DNA of 64,000 nucleotides, taken from Herbaspirillum hiltneri N3. Its GTDB lineage: Bacteria; Pseudomonadota; Gammaproteobacteria; Burkholderiales; Burkholderiaceae_D. The stretch spans positions 2,418,001 through 2,482,000 of the forward strand of contig NZ_CP011409.1 in NCBI RefSeq assembly GCF_001267925.1, given 5' to 3'. Both the position numbers and the translations under genes were made by a program. Below the pieces are notes generated by a model, which saw nothing but the letters and a program-made list of their open reading frames with translations, made no database searches and had not been told where the DNA came from. Within the stretch, counting starts at the first letter, position 1, and each line of letters opens with the position of its first letter. Shown piece after piece: positions 8,248-17,533 of the stretch.

Positions 8248-9485
8248 CAGCCTCCCGTGCGCTCCTGTTTGATCAGCCACTTGTTGCCCTGTTTGGTCAG
8301 GATCAGTGTCTTGCGGCTGTTAACTGTCAGACGGTTCGAATTATATATCTGACGGAAGCGGACCGTTGCAGTGTCGTTCTTGATTGCGATTTGCGGCGTT
8401 TCGACCTTGACGGTGATATGGCCTTTTTCCTCAATGCGGGCGCGGCGCTCGTCAGCCCATTCCTTGCGCGATTCGCCCTTGGGCGTCTGGAAATCGCTGC
8501 CGTAGGCGGCCAGATAAGACTTTACGTCCATATCGCTCCAGGCCTTGGCCCAGTTGTTGACGGCGGCCAGCACGGCGGTCTTGTCTTTTTCTTCACGTGC
8601 CGATTCGGAGGCCTTGGCGGCGGCCTTGTCTGCCTTTTCAGCGGCCTTGTCAGCCTTGCTCGGCTTTTCGGCGGGCTTCTCGGCCGGTTTTTCAACCGGT
8701 TTCTCGACCGGCTTTTCAGCAGGCTTCGGTGCCGGCTTCTCAATCGGTTTTTCCGTCGGCTTCGGTTTTTCCACCGACGCTGCAGGTTCTGGTTTCGGTT
8801 CCGGCTTCGGCTTGGTTTCCGCGGCAGGCGCCGGCGTCGGTGCCGGAGTTGGGGGTGCGACCGGCGCCGCAGGCGTCGACGGCTTGCTGTTGGCGGTATT
8901 GGCGCTCGCCAGTTTCGGAATCGTGCCGCCGGTGATGTTGCCTGACAGCGTGCGCACCAGCGTCAGCTTTGGCTGCGGCACATTGCTGCCGGGATCGATC
9001 TGCAGCGCCTTGTCGTACGCCTGGCTGGCCAGCTTGGCGTAAATGTCGCCGAGGTTTTCCAGCGCGGTGGCGTAGGTCGGATTGGTGCGGATGGCCATGT
9101 CGAGCGTGGTGCGGGCCTTGTCATATTGACCATTGGCGGCGTACAGCACGGCCAGGTTGTTATATGGCTCCGGCAGGTCGGGGAAGTCTTCCGTCAGTTT
9201 GCTGAAGATGGCGATGGCTTCAGCGGACTTGTTTTGTTCCGCCAGGATCAGGCCCTTCACGAAACGCATCTGGGCGTCCCGCGGATGCTTGGCAAGAACC
9301 GCATCGGTCTTGATCAGGGCGTCGGCATACTGGCCGCTGCGCATGAGTTTGCTGATGTCCGAAACTTCGCTGGCCTGCGCCGGGTAGATTGCGGCGATCA
9401 AGCCGGATAAAATAACGGTCTTGCTCAAAATGCCACGCAATGCATTGCGATAAGTGTGCGGGGATGCAAGAGGCATGGTTTTCAT
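8247..9485 (-). CDS. Exported TPR protein with Pro/Lys-rich linker and NTF2-like C-terminal domain
   Basis: About 412 residues. A signal peptide (about 12-38, ending AIYPAQA) is followed by three to four tetratricopeptide repeats (about 40-170, for example PEPYNNLAVLYAANGQYDKARTT with its neighbours). A long low-complexity linker follows, with repeated Glu-Lys-Pro units and then Ala/Lys/Glu-rich helix. The C-terminal ~105 residues form an NTF2-like domain (VNNWAKAWSDMDVKSYLAAY) of the same kind as the end of the overlapping L,D-transpeptidase. This suggests a scaffold or partner for that enzyme at the cell wall; the linker could span peptidoglycan. ATG 9485 is taken as start, with ATG 9476 a close alternative; neither has a clear ribosome binding site. 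Confidence 0.82.
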   Translation of the reverse strand: MKTMPLASPHTYRNALRGILSKTVILSGLIAAIYPAQASEVSDISKLMRSGQYADALIKTDAVLAKHPRDAQMRFVKGLILAEQNKSAEAIAIFSKLTEDFPDLPEPYNNLAVLYAANGQYDKARTTLDMAIRTNPTYATALENLGDIYAKLASQAYDKALQIDPGSNVPQPKLTLVRTLSGNITGGTIPKLASANTANSKPSTPAAPVAPPTPAPTPAPAAETKPKPEPKPEPAASVEKPKPTEKPIEKPAPKPAEKPVEKPVEKPAEKPAEKPSKADKAAEKADKAAAKASESAREEKDKTAVLAAVNNWAKAWSDMDVKSYLAAYGSDFQTPKGESRKEWADERRARIEEKGHITVKVETPQIAIKNDTATVRFRQIYNSNRLTVNSRKTLILTKQGNKWLIKQERTGG

Positions 9486-9690
9486 CAATGCTATACTCGA
9501 ACGAAAAGACGCATTTTATCAAAGAAGCACTATAAAAAGGGTTTTGGCAATCGTGTTGTATTCATGTTGTAGACCGCTATAAAACAACAAGCGCGGACGC
9601 ACTGAAAACGTGCCGGCAGATGGCAACCCGCGCCTCTTGCTCAGCACTGAAACACCACACGAACCATTGCCGGAACCTATATTCCCATTC

Positions 9691-11094
9691 ATGAGCACTC
9701 TGAAAATCTATAACACGCTGGCGCGTGATAAGCAGGCTTTTTCCCCAATCGAACCGGGCAAGGTCCGCCTCTACGTATGCGGCATGACGGTCTACGACTA
9801 CTGCCATCTCGGCCACGCGCGCGTGATGGTCGTGTTCGACATGGTGCAACGCTGGTTGCGCGCGACAGGTTTCGATGTGACTTATGTCCGCAACATCACC
9901 GACATCGATGACAAGATCATCCAGCGCGCAATCGAAAATCGCGAATCGATCGGCCAGCTGACGCAGCGTTTCATCAAGGCCATGGACGAGGATGCCGCCG
10001 CGCTCGGCGTGCAGAAGCCGGATCATGAGCCGCGAGCCACGGCCTATGTGCCGCAGATGCTGGACCTGATCAGCAAACTTCAGACCAACGGCCTGGCTTA
10101 CCAGGGCAGCGACGGCGACGTGAATTATTCGGTGCGTGACTTTCCCGGCTACGGCAAGTTGTCGGGAAAGTCGCTCGACGACCTGCGCGCCGGCGAGCGC
10201 GTCGACGTCAATACCGGCAAGCGTGATCCGCTGGACTTCGTGCTGTGGAAGGCCGCCAAGGAAAGCGAACCGGGCGAAGTCAAATGGGATTCGCCCTGGG
10301 GCAAGGGCCGGCCGGGCTGGCATATCGAATGCTCGGCCATGGCGAGTGATTTGCTTGGCGATCATTTCGATATTCATGGCGGCGGACAGGACTTGCAATT
10401 CCCGCATCATGAAAACGAAATCGCCCAATCGGAAGGCGCGCATCGGCACACCTTCGTCAATTATTGGATGCACAACGGTTTTATCCGTGTCGACAATGAA
10501 AAGATGTCGAAGTCGCTGGGAAATTTTTTCACCATCCGCGATGTCCTGAAAAAATACGATCCTGAAGTGGTACGCTTCTTCATTCTGCGCGCGCACTATC
10601 GCAGTCCGCTCAATTATTCGGATGCGCATCTGGACGACGCCCGCGTCGCCTTGACGCGTCTTTATACGGCACTGAAAGATGCGCCGGTTGAAGCGGGTAC
10701 GGTAGCAGAGGTCGATCAGGGCGATGTCTACGCGCAGCGCTTTGCCGAAGCGATGAACGACGATTTCAATACGCCGGTGGCGGTTGCAGTGCTGTTCGAT
10801 CTGGCCAATGAAGTCAACAAGACCAGGTCGCCGGCGCAGGCGCGGCAGTTGAAGGCGCTGGCGGGAGTGATCGGATTGCTGGAGCGGCCGGCCGAAGCTT
10901 TCCTTCAAGGCGGCCAGGGCAGCGAAGCTGCCGGCTTGTCCGCAGCAGATATCGAAGCAAAAATCGCGGCGCGCGTCGCCGCCAAGCAAGCAAGGAATTT
11001 CGCTGAAGCAGACGGCATCCGCGCCGAACTCGCTGCGGCCGGCGTGATTCTGGAAGACAAACCGGGCGGTTTGACCGAGTGGCGACGAGGCTGA
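9691..11094 (+). CDS. cysS: Cysteinyl-tRNA synthetase
   Basis: A 467-residue class I synthetase of normal length that charges tRNA-Cys. The HIGH-type motif is HLGHARV (about 35-41) and the KMSKS loop is EKMSKSLGN (about 268-276). The zinc ligands are visible as CGMTVYD, HIECSAM and [13 protein letters not shown] 9691 is preferred over an in-frame codon 81 nt upstream because [11 protein letters not shown] is the conserved enzyme N-terminus. A glycosylase gene starts 5 nt after the stop. Confidence 0.97.
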   Translation: MSTLKIYNTLARDKQAFSPIEPGKVRLYVCGMTVYDYCHLGHARVMVVFDMVQRWLRATGFDVTYVRNITDIDDKIIQRAIENRESIGQLTQRFIKAMDEDAAALGVQKPDHEPRATAYVPQMLDLISKLQTNGLAYQGSDGDVNYSVRDFPGYGKLSGKSLDDLRAGERVDVNTGKRDPLDFVLWKAAKESEPGEVKWDSPWGKGRPGWHIECSAMASDLLGDHFDIHGGGQDLQFPHHENEIAQSEGAHRHTFVNYWMHNGFIRVDNEKMSKSLGNFFTIRDVLKKYDPEVVRFFILRAHYRSPLNYSDAHLDDARVALTRLYTALKDAPVEAGTVAEVDQGDVYAQRFAEAMNDDFNTPVAVAVLFDLANEVNKTRSPAQARQLKALAGVIGLLERPAEAFLQGGQGSEAAGLSAADIEAKIAARVAAKQARNFAEADGIRAELAAAGVILEDKPGGLTEWRRG

Positions 11095-11099
11095 CGAGA

Positions 11100-11744
11100 A
11101 TGATAAAAAACAATCCCGCTGATCCGGCGATCAGCGTACCGGCATATTGGGAGGACGCCAAAGCGGAGTTGATGAAGCGCGACCGCATCATGCGCAAGCT
11201 CATTCCGCAATTCGGCGACCTTCAGCTGACCGGCCGCGGCGATGCTTTCACCACGCTGGCGCGTTCCATTATCGGCCAGCAGATTTCCACCAGGAGCGCC
11301 CAGGCCGTCTGGCAGCGTTTCCTCGAAGCATGCCCGAAATGCATGCCGGCCCAGGTCATCAAGGCCGGTCCGGAGAATCTTGTCGCCTGCGGGCTGTCCA
11401 AACGCAAGGCCGAGTACATTCTTGACCTCGCCAATCACTTCAAGGCGAAGACTGTCCATCCCGACAAATGGGCGGAGATGGAAGACGAAGACGTCATCGC
11501 CGAGATGCTGCAAATCCGTGGGATCGGCCGCTGGACAGCCGAGATGTTTTTGATATTTAATCTGCTGCGGCCGAATGTGCTTCCCCTGGACGACCCCGGT
11601 TTGCTCAAGGGCATCAGCGACAGTTATTTTTCGGGCGAACCGGTATCGCGCAGCGATGCGCGCGAAGTCGCCGCGAACTGGGAGCCGTGGCGCACCGTCG
11701 CCACCTGGTATCTGTGGCGCAGCCTGGATGGCGCCGCCTCCTGA
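11100..11744 (+). CDS. DNA-3-methyladenine glycosylase II (HhH-GPD family)
   Basis: A 214-residue AlkA-type base-excision glycosylase lacking the extra N-terminal domain of E. coli AlkA. The helix-hairpin-helix LQIRGIGRWTAEMFL and the downstream catalytic Asp in LPLDDPGLLKGI are both present. It would remove alkylated purines from DNA. ATG 11100 with GACGAG upstream is preferred over the GTG at 11079, which overlaps the cysS end; the spacing of 5 nt suggests cotranscription with cysS. Its location upstream of accA is a common betaproteobacterial order. Confidence 0.9.
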   Translation: MIKNNPADPAISVPAYWEDAKAELMKRDRIMRKLIPQFGDLQLTGRGDAFTTLARSIIGQQISTRSAQAVWQRFLEACPKCMPAQVIKAGPENLVACGLSKRKAEYILDLANHFKAKTVHPDKWAEMEDEDVIAEMLQIRGIGRWTAEMFLIFNLLRPNVLPLDDPGLLKGISDSYFSGEPVSRSDAREVAANWEPWRTVATWYLWRSLDGAAS

Positions 11745-11813
11745 AGATTGAGAAAATTGCCCCTCGGCGACCAATGTTGTCAAGGAGGCAATGCGAATAG
11801 AAGGCATGCGGGC

Positions 11814-11822
11814 TGTTATACT
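11814..11822 (+). promoter_or_regulatory. Possible extended -10 element upstream of accA
   Basis: TGTTATACT matches an extended -10 (TG-N-TATACT) 35 nt before the accA start. No convincing -35 hexamer is visible at 16-18 nt, which fits an extended -10 promoter, but the call rests on nine bases. Confidence 0.4.
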
Positions 11823-11856
11823 CGCGCCTGTTCATGAAAATGCGTAAAGGAATACG

Positions 11857-12837
11857 ATGAGCAAGTCGACAACGACATTTCTGGGTTTCGAGCAGGCAAT
11901 CGCCGAGCTGGACGCCAAAATCGAAGAGTTGCGCTTTGTGCAAGACGACTCGGCAGTCGATATCTCGGAAGAGATCGAGCGCCTGGTCAAGAAGAGCCAG
12001 CAACTGACCAAGGATATCTACGCCAAGCTCACGCCATGGCAAGTGTCGCAAATCGCCCGTCATCCGCAACGTCCGTACACCATGGACTACGTGAATGAAA
12101 TCTTCACCGACTTCCACGAACTGCACGGCGATCGCACCTATGCGGACGACCTGTCCATCGTCGGCGGTCTGGCGCGCTTCAATGGCCAGGCCTGCATGGT
12201 GATCGGTCATCAGAAGGGCCGCGATACCAAGGAACGCGCGCTGCGCAATTTCGGCATGCCGAAACCGGAAGGCTATCGCAAGGCCATGCGCCTGATGAAA
12301 GTCGCCGAAAAATTCAATTTGCCGATCTTCACCTTTGTCGACACGCCCGGTGCGTTCCCCGGCATCGACGCGGAAGAGCGCGGCCAATCCGAAGCGATCG
12401 GCCACAATCTCTATGTCATGGCCGAACTCAAGGTGCCGCTGATCGCCACCATCATCGGCGAAGGCGGCTCCGGCGGCGCGCTGGCGATTGCCGTCGGCGA
12501 TTCGGTGCTGATGCTGCAATACGCGACCTATTCGGTGATCTCGCCGGAAGGCTGCGCCTCGATCCTGTGGAAGACCGCCGACCGCGCGTCCGACGCCGCC
12601 GAAGCGCTGGGCCTGACTGCACATCGGCTCAAGGCCATGGGCCTGATCGACAAGATCGTCAACGAACCGCTCGGCGGCGCCCATCGCGATCCCAAGCAAA
12701 TGGCCTCGCTGCTCAAGCGCGCGCTGGCCGATACGCTGCGCCAGTTCCAGGGCGTCAAGACCAAGGAACTGCTGGCTGCGCGTCACGAGAAGCTCATGAG
12801 CTACGGCAAGTTCAAGGAACTCAATACGCAGGAATAA
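11857..12837 (+). CDS. accA: Acetyl-CoA carboxylase carboxyltransferase subunit alpha
   Basis: A 326-residue alpha subunit of normal length that works with AccD to transfer the carboxyl group from carboxybiotin to acetyl-CoA, making malonyl-CoA for fatty-acid synthesis. The opening [19 protein letters not shown], the crotonase-like core [20 protein letters not shown] and the oxyanion-region [17 protein letters not shown] are intact. AAAGGA precedes the ATG. It is followed by a hairpin terminator and then tilS, the widespread accA-tilS order. Confidence 0.97.
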   Translation: MSKSTTTFLGFEQAIAELDAKIEELRFVQDDSAVDISEEIERLVKKSQQLTKDIYAKLTPWQVSQIARHPQRPYTMDYVNEIFTDFHELHGDRTYADDLSIVGGLARFNGQACMVIGHQKGRDTKERALRNFGMPKPEGYRKAMRLMKVAEKFNLPIFTFVDTPGAFPGIDAEERGQSEAIGHNLYVMAELKVPLIATIIGEGGSGGALAIAVGDSVLMLQYATYSVISPEGCASILWKTADRASDAAEALGLTAHRLKAMGLIDKIVNEPLGGAHRDPKQMASLLKRALADTLRQFQGVKTKELLAARHEKLMSYGKFKELNTQE

Positions 12838-12898
12838 ACCTGCCGCCGGCGTCGCTGCGTGAAGGTTGCGATGCCGGATTACAGTTCTTTTTTTGCAG

Positions 12899-12925
12899 AT
12901 GGCCTCGTTTGAGGCCATTTTCTTT
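12899..12925 (+). terminator. Intrinsic terminator after accA
   Basis: ATGGCCTC (12899-12906) pairs perfectly with GAGGCCAT (12911-12918) across loop GTTT and is followed by TTTTCTTT. It lies 60 nt after the accA stop. Confidence 0.8.
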
Positions 12926-13017
12926 AGCGTCAGGCTGCCGGTGGCAGCTGTCATCTAGGCGCCGGAGTTCGTCTCATCCATCAACAGCCGTTATCGCTCA
13001 CGCGCAGGAAAATCGTC

Positions 13018-14445
13018 ATGTCCGCTTCAGGCGCCGTCCCCACCTTGCAAGAACAACTCGCCGAGGCCGTCGAGGCGCTGAGCATCCCGCATCGCTTCGA
13101 CAACGATCGCACGCTGGCCGAAGCATTCCCGGTCATCGCTGTGGCTTACAGCGGCGGACTCGATTCGTCGGTGCTGCTGCATCTCGCCGCCGAATTCGCG
13201 CGTGAGCGCGGCATACGGCTGTTCGCCTTCCACATCCATCATGGCATCAGCGCCAATGCGGATCAGTGGCAGACGCATTGCCGCGCGCAATCCGAACGTG
13301 TCGGCGCCGGTTTCGATACGCGCAACGTGACACTGGCGACGAAGGACAAGAGTGGCGTGGAAGAAGCGGCGCGCGTGGCGCGTTACCAGGCGCTCGGGCA
13401 ACTGTGCCGGGAGCATGGCGCAGGCCTGCTGCTGACCGCGCATCATCTCGACGATCAGGCCGAAACGGTGCTGCTGCAAATGCTGCGCGGCTCGGGTGTG
13501 GCCGGGATTTCAGGCATGGATGGCGCCAACGTTGCGGCGGAATTGCTCGGCGACGCCAACCTGCTGATGGCGCGCCCCTTGCTCGGCGCATCGCGCGGCG
13601 AGCTGGAGCAATATGCACGGCAAGAGCAGGTGGCGTACGTCGAGGATGAATCCAATAGCGACACGCGTTATGCACGCAATGCCTTGCGCCATAAAGTGAT
13701 GCCGGTGCTGGCAGAATTCTTCCCCGGTTTTCAGGAACGCTTTGCACGTGCGGCGGGACACGCACAAGCGGCGCAGCGACTGCTGACGGTGCTGGCGGAT
13801 CAGGATATCGCCGCTTGCCTGGAAGGGGAATATCTCAGCGTGCCGGCATTGCGCCGGCTCGATTCCGAACGCATCGACAATCTGTTGCGCCACTGGCTCG
13901 GCCTGCGCGGATTGCGCATGCCTTCGTCGGCCTGGCTGTTCGAACTGCGCACGCAGTTGCTCGATGCGAAATACGATGCACAGCTGTGCGTGACGCATCC
14001 CGATTGTCACGTACGACGTTATCGCGACCGTGTTTTCCTGACGCCGCGCCGCCCGCCGTTCGATGAAAACACCGGGCCGCAGCCGTTCACCTGGCGCGGT
14101 GAAGAGAAGCTGCATTTTCCACAGTTTTCCGGCAGCCTGTTTTTCGAGGTTTCCGACATTGGTTTTAACGCCGCATGGCTGCGCGAGCAAGCCTTGTCCG
14201 TCTGTTTGCGCAGCGGCGGCGAACGCGTCAGGCTGGCCTGGAATCGCCCGGCCAAGAGTCTCAAATATCATTTTCAAAACATGGACATTCCAGCCTGGGA
14301 ACGTCCGTATCTGCCGCTTGTTTTTGCACAGGAGCAGATCCTGTATGCGGCGGGTATCGGCATGGATTGCCACGCGCAACCCAAGCCGGGCGAGGAGAGC
14401 GATGAGCGCCGGATTGCTTTGCGCTGGCAGGCCGATCTGAGTTGA
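13018..14445 (+). CDS. tilS: tRNA(Ile)-lysidine synthase
   Basis: A 475-residue N-type ATP pyrophosphatase that converts C34 of the CAU-anticodon tRNA-Ile to lysidine so that it reads AUA. The PP-loop AYSGGLDSSVLLH lies near residues 42-54, HHLDDQAETVLLQ follows, and the central part has the TilS arrangement. The C-terminal domain (SLKYHFQNMDIPAWERPYLP) is the substrate-binding region of long-form TilS. About 25 residues precede the usual start of homologous proteins, so the N-terminus could be slightly shorter. Confidence 0.95.
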   Translation: MSASGAVPTLQEQLAEAVEALSIPHRFDNDRTLAEAFPVIAVAYSGGLDSSVLLHLAAEFARERGIRLFAFHIHHGISANADQWQTHCRAQSERVGAGFDTRNVTLATKDKSGVEEAARVARYQALGQLCREHGAGLLLTAHHLDDQAETVLLQMLRGSGVAGISGMDGANVAAELLGDANLLMARPLLGASRGELEQYARQEQVAYVEDESNSDTRYARNALRHKVMPVLAEFFPGFQERFARAAGHAQAAQRLLTVLADQDIAACLEGEYLSVPALRRLDSERIDNLLRHWLGLRGLRMPSSAWLFELRTQLLDAKYDAQLCVTHPDCHVRRYRDRVFLTPRRPPFDENTGPQPFTWRGEEKLHFPQFSGSLFFEVSDIGFNAAWLREQALSVCLRSGGERVRLAWNRPAKSLKYHFQNMDIPAWERPYLPLVFAQEQILYAAGIGMDCHAQPKPGEESDERRIALRWQADLS

Positions 14446-14480
14446 GTGCGGGCGTCCGGTTTCTTAGCGACGCAATGAAA

Positions 14481-14518
14481 AACGGCTTGCCATGTTCGAT
14501 GGCAAGCCGTTCTTTTTT
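14481..14518. terminator. Bidirectional terminator after tilS
   Basis: AACGGCTTGCCAT (14481-14493) and ATGGCAAGCCGTT (14499-14511) form a perfect 13-bp stem with a 5-nt loop, followed on the plus strand by CTTTTTT and preceded by AAAA. It separates tilS from the convergent small gene at 14574-14849. Confidence 0.85.
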
Positions 14519-14573
14519 GCGCTCCCTGAGCGTGTTTTACATGCTACCTGTACTTCACTTCAGGCTGCCTGAA

Positions 14574-14849
14574 TTACTTGGTCTTGGCAGGTGCTGCTGG
14601 TGTTGCCGGCGTTGCTGGAGTTGCAGCTGCGTCAGTCGCTGGTTTTGCGGCAGCGGTCTTTTCAGCCTTGGCTTCCTTCTTGGTGTGCTTCACGGCCTTG
14701 TGCTTGGCTGCGTGCTCAGCCTTTGGCGCTGTTGTCGCAGCTGCAGGAGTCGCAGCGGCAGCAGGTGCTGCAGGTGCGCCGGTCTGAGCGAACACTGGCA
14801 GAGTCAGGGCGGAGAACAGTGCTGCAACGACGATGGATTTCGAGTTCAT
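14574..14849 (-). CDS. Small exported Ala/Pro/Lys-rich protein
   Basis: A 91-residue protein with a clear signal peptide (SKSIVVAALFSALTLPVFAQ, cleavage near residue 21). The mature part is almost wholly Ala, Pro, Thr and Lys, with a central basic stretch KHKAVKHTKKEAKAEK. The composition recalls small periplasmic acid-shock-like or histone-like proteins, but no family can be assigned. The ribosome binding site AAGGAAATT precedes the ATG. It stands alone between a terminator and the DUF3096 gene. Confidence 0.75.
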   Translation of the reverse strand: MNSKSIVVAALFSALTLPVFAQTGAPAAPAAAATPAAATTAPKAEHAAKHKAVKHTKKEAKAEKTAAAKPATDAAATPATPATPAAPAKTK

Positions 14850-14992
14850 GGCAATTTCCTTAAAGAGAAGTTTTTTCAGTCTCGGCGCTAAGTGTTGCGC
14901 CTTACTTCCATTAACGAGCCGTGAACCGAAGCGACGACATCAGAGTGTTTCAAAAGATGTCATATTTGTAAGCGTATGTTGCTGTCTTTTCG

Positions 14993-15148
14993 CTACGCAA
15001 ATGGCCAGCCGTGTGAACCGAACAAGCCGACCAGGCCGATGACGATCAGGTAAATCGCGATGATGAAATTGAGCAGGCGCGGCATGACGAGGATCAGAAT
15101 GCCGGCGATCAGGGCGACCAGCGGGCCGAAGGAAAGATGAAGGTTCAT
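14993..15148 (-). CDS. DUF3096 small membrane protein
   Basis: A 51-residue protein. An N-terminal FGPLVALIAGILILVMPRLL followed by a second hydrophobic run IIAIYLIVIGLVGLFG gives two transmembrane helices, the pattern of DUF3096 proteins widespread in proteobacteria. A good AAGGAG lies 6 nt before the ATG at 15148. Function is unknown. It is divergent from the LysE-type exporter at 15281, with 132 nt between them. Confidence 0.85.
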   Translation of the reverse strand: MNLHLSFGPLVALIAGILILVMPRLLNFIIAIYLIVIGLVGLFGSHGWPFA

Positions 15149-15280
15149 GTGATGCTCCTTGTGGATTGATCTTGATCGGAACAGCTATATCCTTCTGACG
15201 TGATTGGGCCGGCGGAGTTCAGCGCACCGCCGCGCTTGTCCTTATAATGTCGGTCCCGATCCATCTGCAGAAAGTAAGGC

Positions 15281-15916
15281 ATGGCTTTTCAATCCTGGTT
15301 TGCGTTTTTCCTGGCGGCTTGTCTGATCGCCATCTCGCCCGGTTCCGGCGCGGTCTTGTCGATGAGCCATGGCCTCAGCTACGGCGTGCGGCGCACCAGC
15401 GCCACGATCCTCGGACTGGAAGTCGCACTGGTGCTGATCCTGGTGATCGCCGGCGCCGGCGTGGGTTCGCTGCTGGTGGCCTCGGAAGCCGCCTTCAATA
15501 CGATCAAGATCCTCGGCGCGGCCTACCTGATTTATCTCGGCTGGTCGCAGTGGCGCGCACCGGTGCATGTCGACGAGGCGCAGGCCGCGCGTCCGGCGGC
15601 GCCGACGGCATGGTGGCAGCGCACGGTCACCGGCTTCCTGACCAATGCCACCAATCCGAAAGGTATCGTCTTCATGGTCGCGGTCTTGCCGCAGTTCATC
15701 AACCATGAGCGTCCGCTATGGCTGCAGTTGCTGCTGATGGCGATCACCATGGTGGCGGTCGATTTGGTGGTGATGCACGGCTACGCGTTCGCGGCGAGCC
15801 GCATGCAGCGTTTTTTCCGGGATGCAAAAGCCGTGCGCATGCAGAACCGGTTTTTTGGCGGGGTGCTGATGCTGGTCGGCGCCGGGCTGTTTTTCTTCAA
15901 ACGCAGTCAGCAATGA
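15281..15916 (+). CDS. LysE/RhtB-family amino-acid exporter
   Basis: A 211-residue inner-membrane protein with the six-helix LysE fold. The N-terminal signature is ISPGSGAVLSMSHGLSYG, followed by KILGAAYLIYLGW and GFLTNATNPKGIVFM, all typical of RhtB-type homoserine/threonine exporters. Export of a neutral amino acid or homoserine (lactone) driven by proton motive force is likely; the substrate cannot be read from sequence. Monocistronic, ending at a strong hairpin. Confidence 0.88.
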   Translation: MAFQSWFAFFLAACLIAISPGSGAVLSMSHGLSYGVRRTSATILGLEVALVLILVIAGAGVGSLLVASEAAFNTIKILGAAYLIYLGWSQWRAPVHVDEAQAARPAAPTAWWQRTVTGFLTNATNPKGIVFMVAVLPQFINHERPLWLQLLLMAITMVAVDLVVMHGYAFAASRMQRFFRDAKAVRMQNRFFGGVLMLVGAGLFFFKRSQQ

Positions 15917-15950
15917 TGTCGTGCCGACAATAAACTGGCAGACGTAAAAA

Positions 15951-15985
15951 AGCCCGCATCGACCATGTCGCCTGCGGGCTTTTTC
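15951..15985. terminator. Bidirectional terminator after the LysE-type gene
   Basis: AGCCCGCA (15951-15958) pairs with TGCGGGCT (15973-15980) and is followed by TTTTCTT on the plus strand; AAAAA precedes it. It lies between the convergent LysE-type and PsiF genes. Confidence 0.8.
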
Positions 15986-16005
15986 TTCAACCTGAATTGC
16001 GGGGA

Positions 16006-16305
16006 TTACTTGTCCTTCTTCAGGCACTCTTTCATGAAGGCTTTGCGGTCGTCGCCTTTCTTGCCGGTGGCGTCCTTGTTGCAGCTCTTCATCTTGTCTT
16101 GCTGGGTGACTGGGGCAGCGGGAGCGGCCGGCTTGTTGGAGAGGCACTCTTTCATGAAGGCCTTGCGTTCGTCGCCTTTCTTGCCGGCGGCGTCCTTGTT
16201 ACAGGTGGTCATCTTGCTTTGCTGGGCGGTCTCCGCCATGGCGGCCGGAGCGAGCATGACGGGAGCGATGAGGGCGAGGGCCAAGGTTGCAAGCAGTTTT
16301 TTCAT
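16006..16305 (-). CDS. Periplasmic PsiF-repeat protein
   Basis: A 99-residue protein. A signal peptide (about 1-25, ending PAAMA) is followed by two PsiF repeats, each with the pattern MxxCNKDAxGKKGDxRKAFMKECL and separated by a short Ala/Pro linker. PsiF is known as a phosphate-starvation-inducible protein of unknown function in E. coli. An ATG four codons upstream is rejected because the ribosome binding site GGAG for the inner ATG lies within those codons. Confidence 0.88.
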   Translation of the reverse strand: MKKLLATLALALIAPVMLAPAAMAETAQQSKMTTCNKDAAGKKGDERKAFMKECLSNKPAAPAAPVTQQDKMKSCNKDATGKKGDDRKAFMKECLKKDK

Positions 16306-16453
16306 GGTTTTCTCCATTCAGGGATAACGTGGGTTGTGCGGCTCGGATGCCGCGTTCTTGCCTGGTTCTGCGCTTGCACGACGGCATGGCCGCCTGCTTG
16401 CCCTTGAACGTTTGCCAAACCAAGGGCGTTGACAGCGCCGCTACGCCATTTTT

Positions 16454-16849
16454 TCAGCGGGTGCAGCTGACATCGCCTTCGGGGCAGGTGGATAGCGCCT
16501 TGAGCTCTTTAGTGCGTTCCAGCGTCTTTTCCGTCAGGCAGGATTGCAGTGCCATGTTATGCACCGAGCCGCCGGCGCTACGCGAGTTGGCATACTTGCA
16601 GGACAGGTCGCGATACTTGATCCAGGCCAGCTGGACGTCGCGTATCTGGTTTTGCTGGGTTTTGTCGAGGCGCTTGCGGTAGTCGACGTAGGTCTGGTTC
16701 AGCTCGGCGTCGGCCTTGTTGAGCGCCTGGCTGGCGCATTCGTCCATGTCGGCCTGGGTTTGGGCGCTATTGCAGTCCAGCGCCCAGGCGTTGCAGCCGG
16801 CGACGGAGAAGGAGAGCAGCGCGACGATGCGGCATAGGGATGATTTCAT
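16454..16849 (-). CDS. Exported LprI-like protein (DUF1311)
   Basis: A 131-residue protein. After a signal peptide (about 1-23, AGCNAWA) comes a cysteine-bearing helical domain: LDCNSAQTQADMDECASQA, LNQTYVDYRKRLD, and AWIKYRDLSCKY ahead of a Cys-containing tail. This is the LprI N-terminal domain, named after a mycobacterial lysozyme-inhibitor lipoprotein; most bacterial members are uncharacterised. GAGG precedes the ATG at 16849. A longer frame upstream lacks a sensible start. Confidence 0.85.
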   Translation of the reverse strand: MKSSLCRIVALLSFSVAGCNAWALDCNSAQTQADMDECASQALNKADAELNQTYVDYRKRLDKTQQNQIRDVQLAWIKYRDLSCKYANSRSAGGSVHNMALQSCLTEKTLERTKELKALSTCPEGDVSCTR

Positions 16850-17052
16850 GTTTTTCCTCAACTTTATCTGGTGGCGAGTGTCTACGTTGCGGTAGGCAAA
16901 AGCAAGCGCTTTGCACGGCAAGATTGTTGCCAAGTGTTACCGTGCGGGAGCAGAACACGGGGGCAGAGCGCTGCGAGTTTTTTAGAAGTGCCGCCCGGCA
17001 TCGAGTTCAATCGAAAACCAATCAATATTTCAAGCGAAGACTGGATAAATTC

Positions 17053-17409
17053 ATGGCGCTCAACTGGATCGCAGCTTTCAAACTGATACCTTGGGCCGAC
17101 GTCGTTCAGGCCACGCCGACCGTGGTGCGCGGCGCCAAGGACTTGTGGGCGCGCACGCGGGCGGGCAAGGCCGCCTCGTCCGCCGTTGAGGATGGCGCAG
17201 CGCCGGCCCCGGGCAGTCCGGAACATCTGGCGCAGCGCATCACGCAGCTGGAAGCGGAGCAGGTCGACGCCTCGGCGCTGATCAATACGCTGGCCGAGCA
17301 AAACGCGCAATTGGTGGCGGCGCTCGACAACGTACGCAACAAGGTCAAGCTGCTGGTTGCGGCGTGCGTGTTGCTGGCGTTGAGCAGCGCGGCCTTGTGG
17401 CTGCGCTAG
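17053..17409 (+). CDS. Hypothetical membrane protein with coiled coil
   Basis: A 118-residue protein of unknown family. The N-terminal half is amphipathic (AFKLIPWADVVQATPTVVRG) and includes a short Ala/Pro linker. A helical region with a heptad-like pattern follows (LAQRITQLEAEQVDASALINT to ALDNVRNKVK), and it ends in one transmembrane helix LLVAACVLLALSSAALWLR. The single C-terminal anchor would leave the coiled coil in the cytoplasm. It is upstream of the ABC permease gene but separated from it by a terminator-like hairpin. Confidence 0.65.
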   Translation: MALNWIAAFKLIPWADVVQATPTVVRGAKDLWARTRAGKAASSAVEDGAAPAPGSPEHLAQRITQLEAEQVDASALINTLAEQNAQLVAALDNVRNKVKLLVAACVLLALSSAALWLR

Positions 17410-17475
17410 CCGGATGAGGTCGCCGGCGGCGTAAAAAAACCAACCCCGCCGGCATACGCTATGCTGTCGGCAATG

Positions 17476-17512
17476 GACGCGCTTGTCTGGTGGCAAGCGC
17501 GTCGTTTCTTTC
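17476..17512 (+). terminator. Probable terminator upstream of the ABC permease gene
   Basis: GACGCGCTTG (17476-17485) pairs with CAAGCGCGTC (17494-17503) across an 8-nt loop and is followed by GTTTCTTTCT. It ends 22 nt before the next coding start. Confidence 0.6.
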
Positions 17513-17533
17513 TGATTTCCCGCCTGGAGCCGC

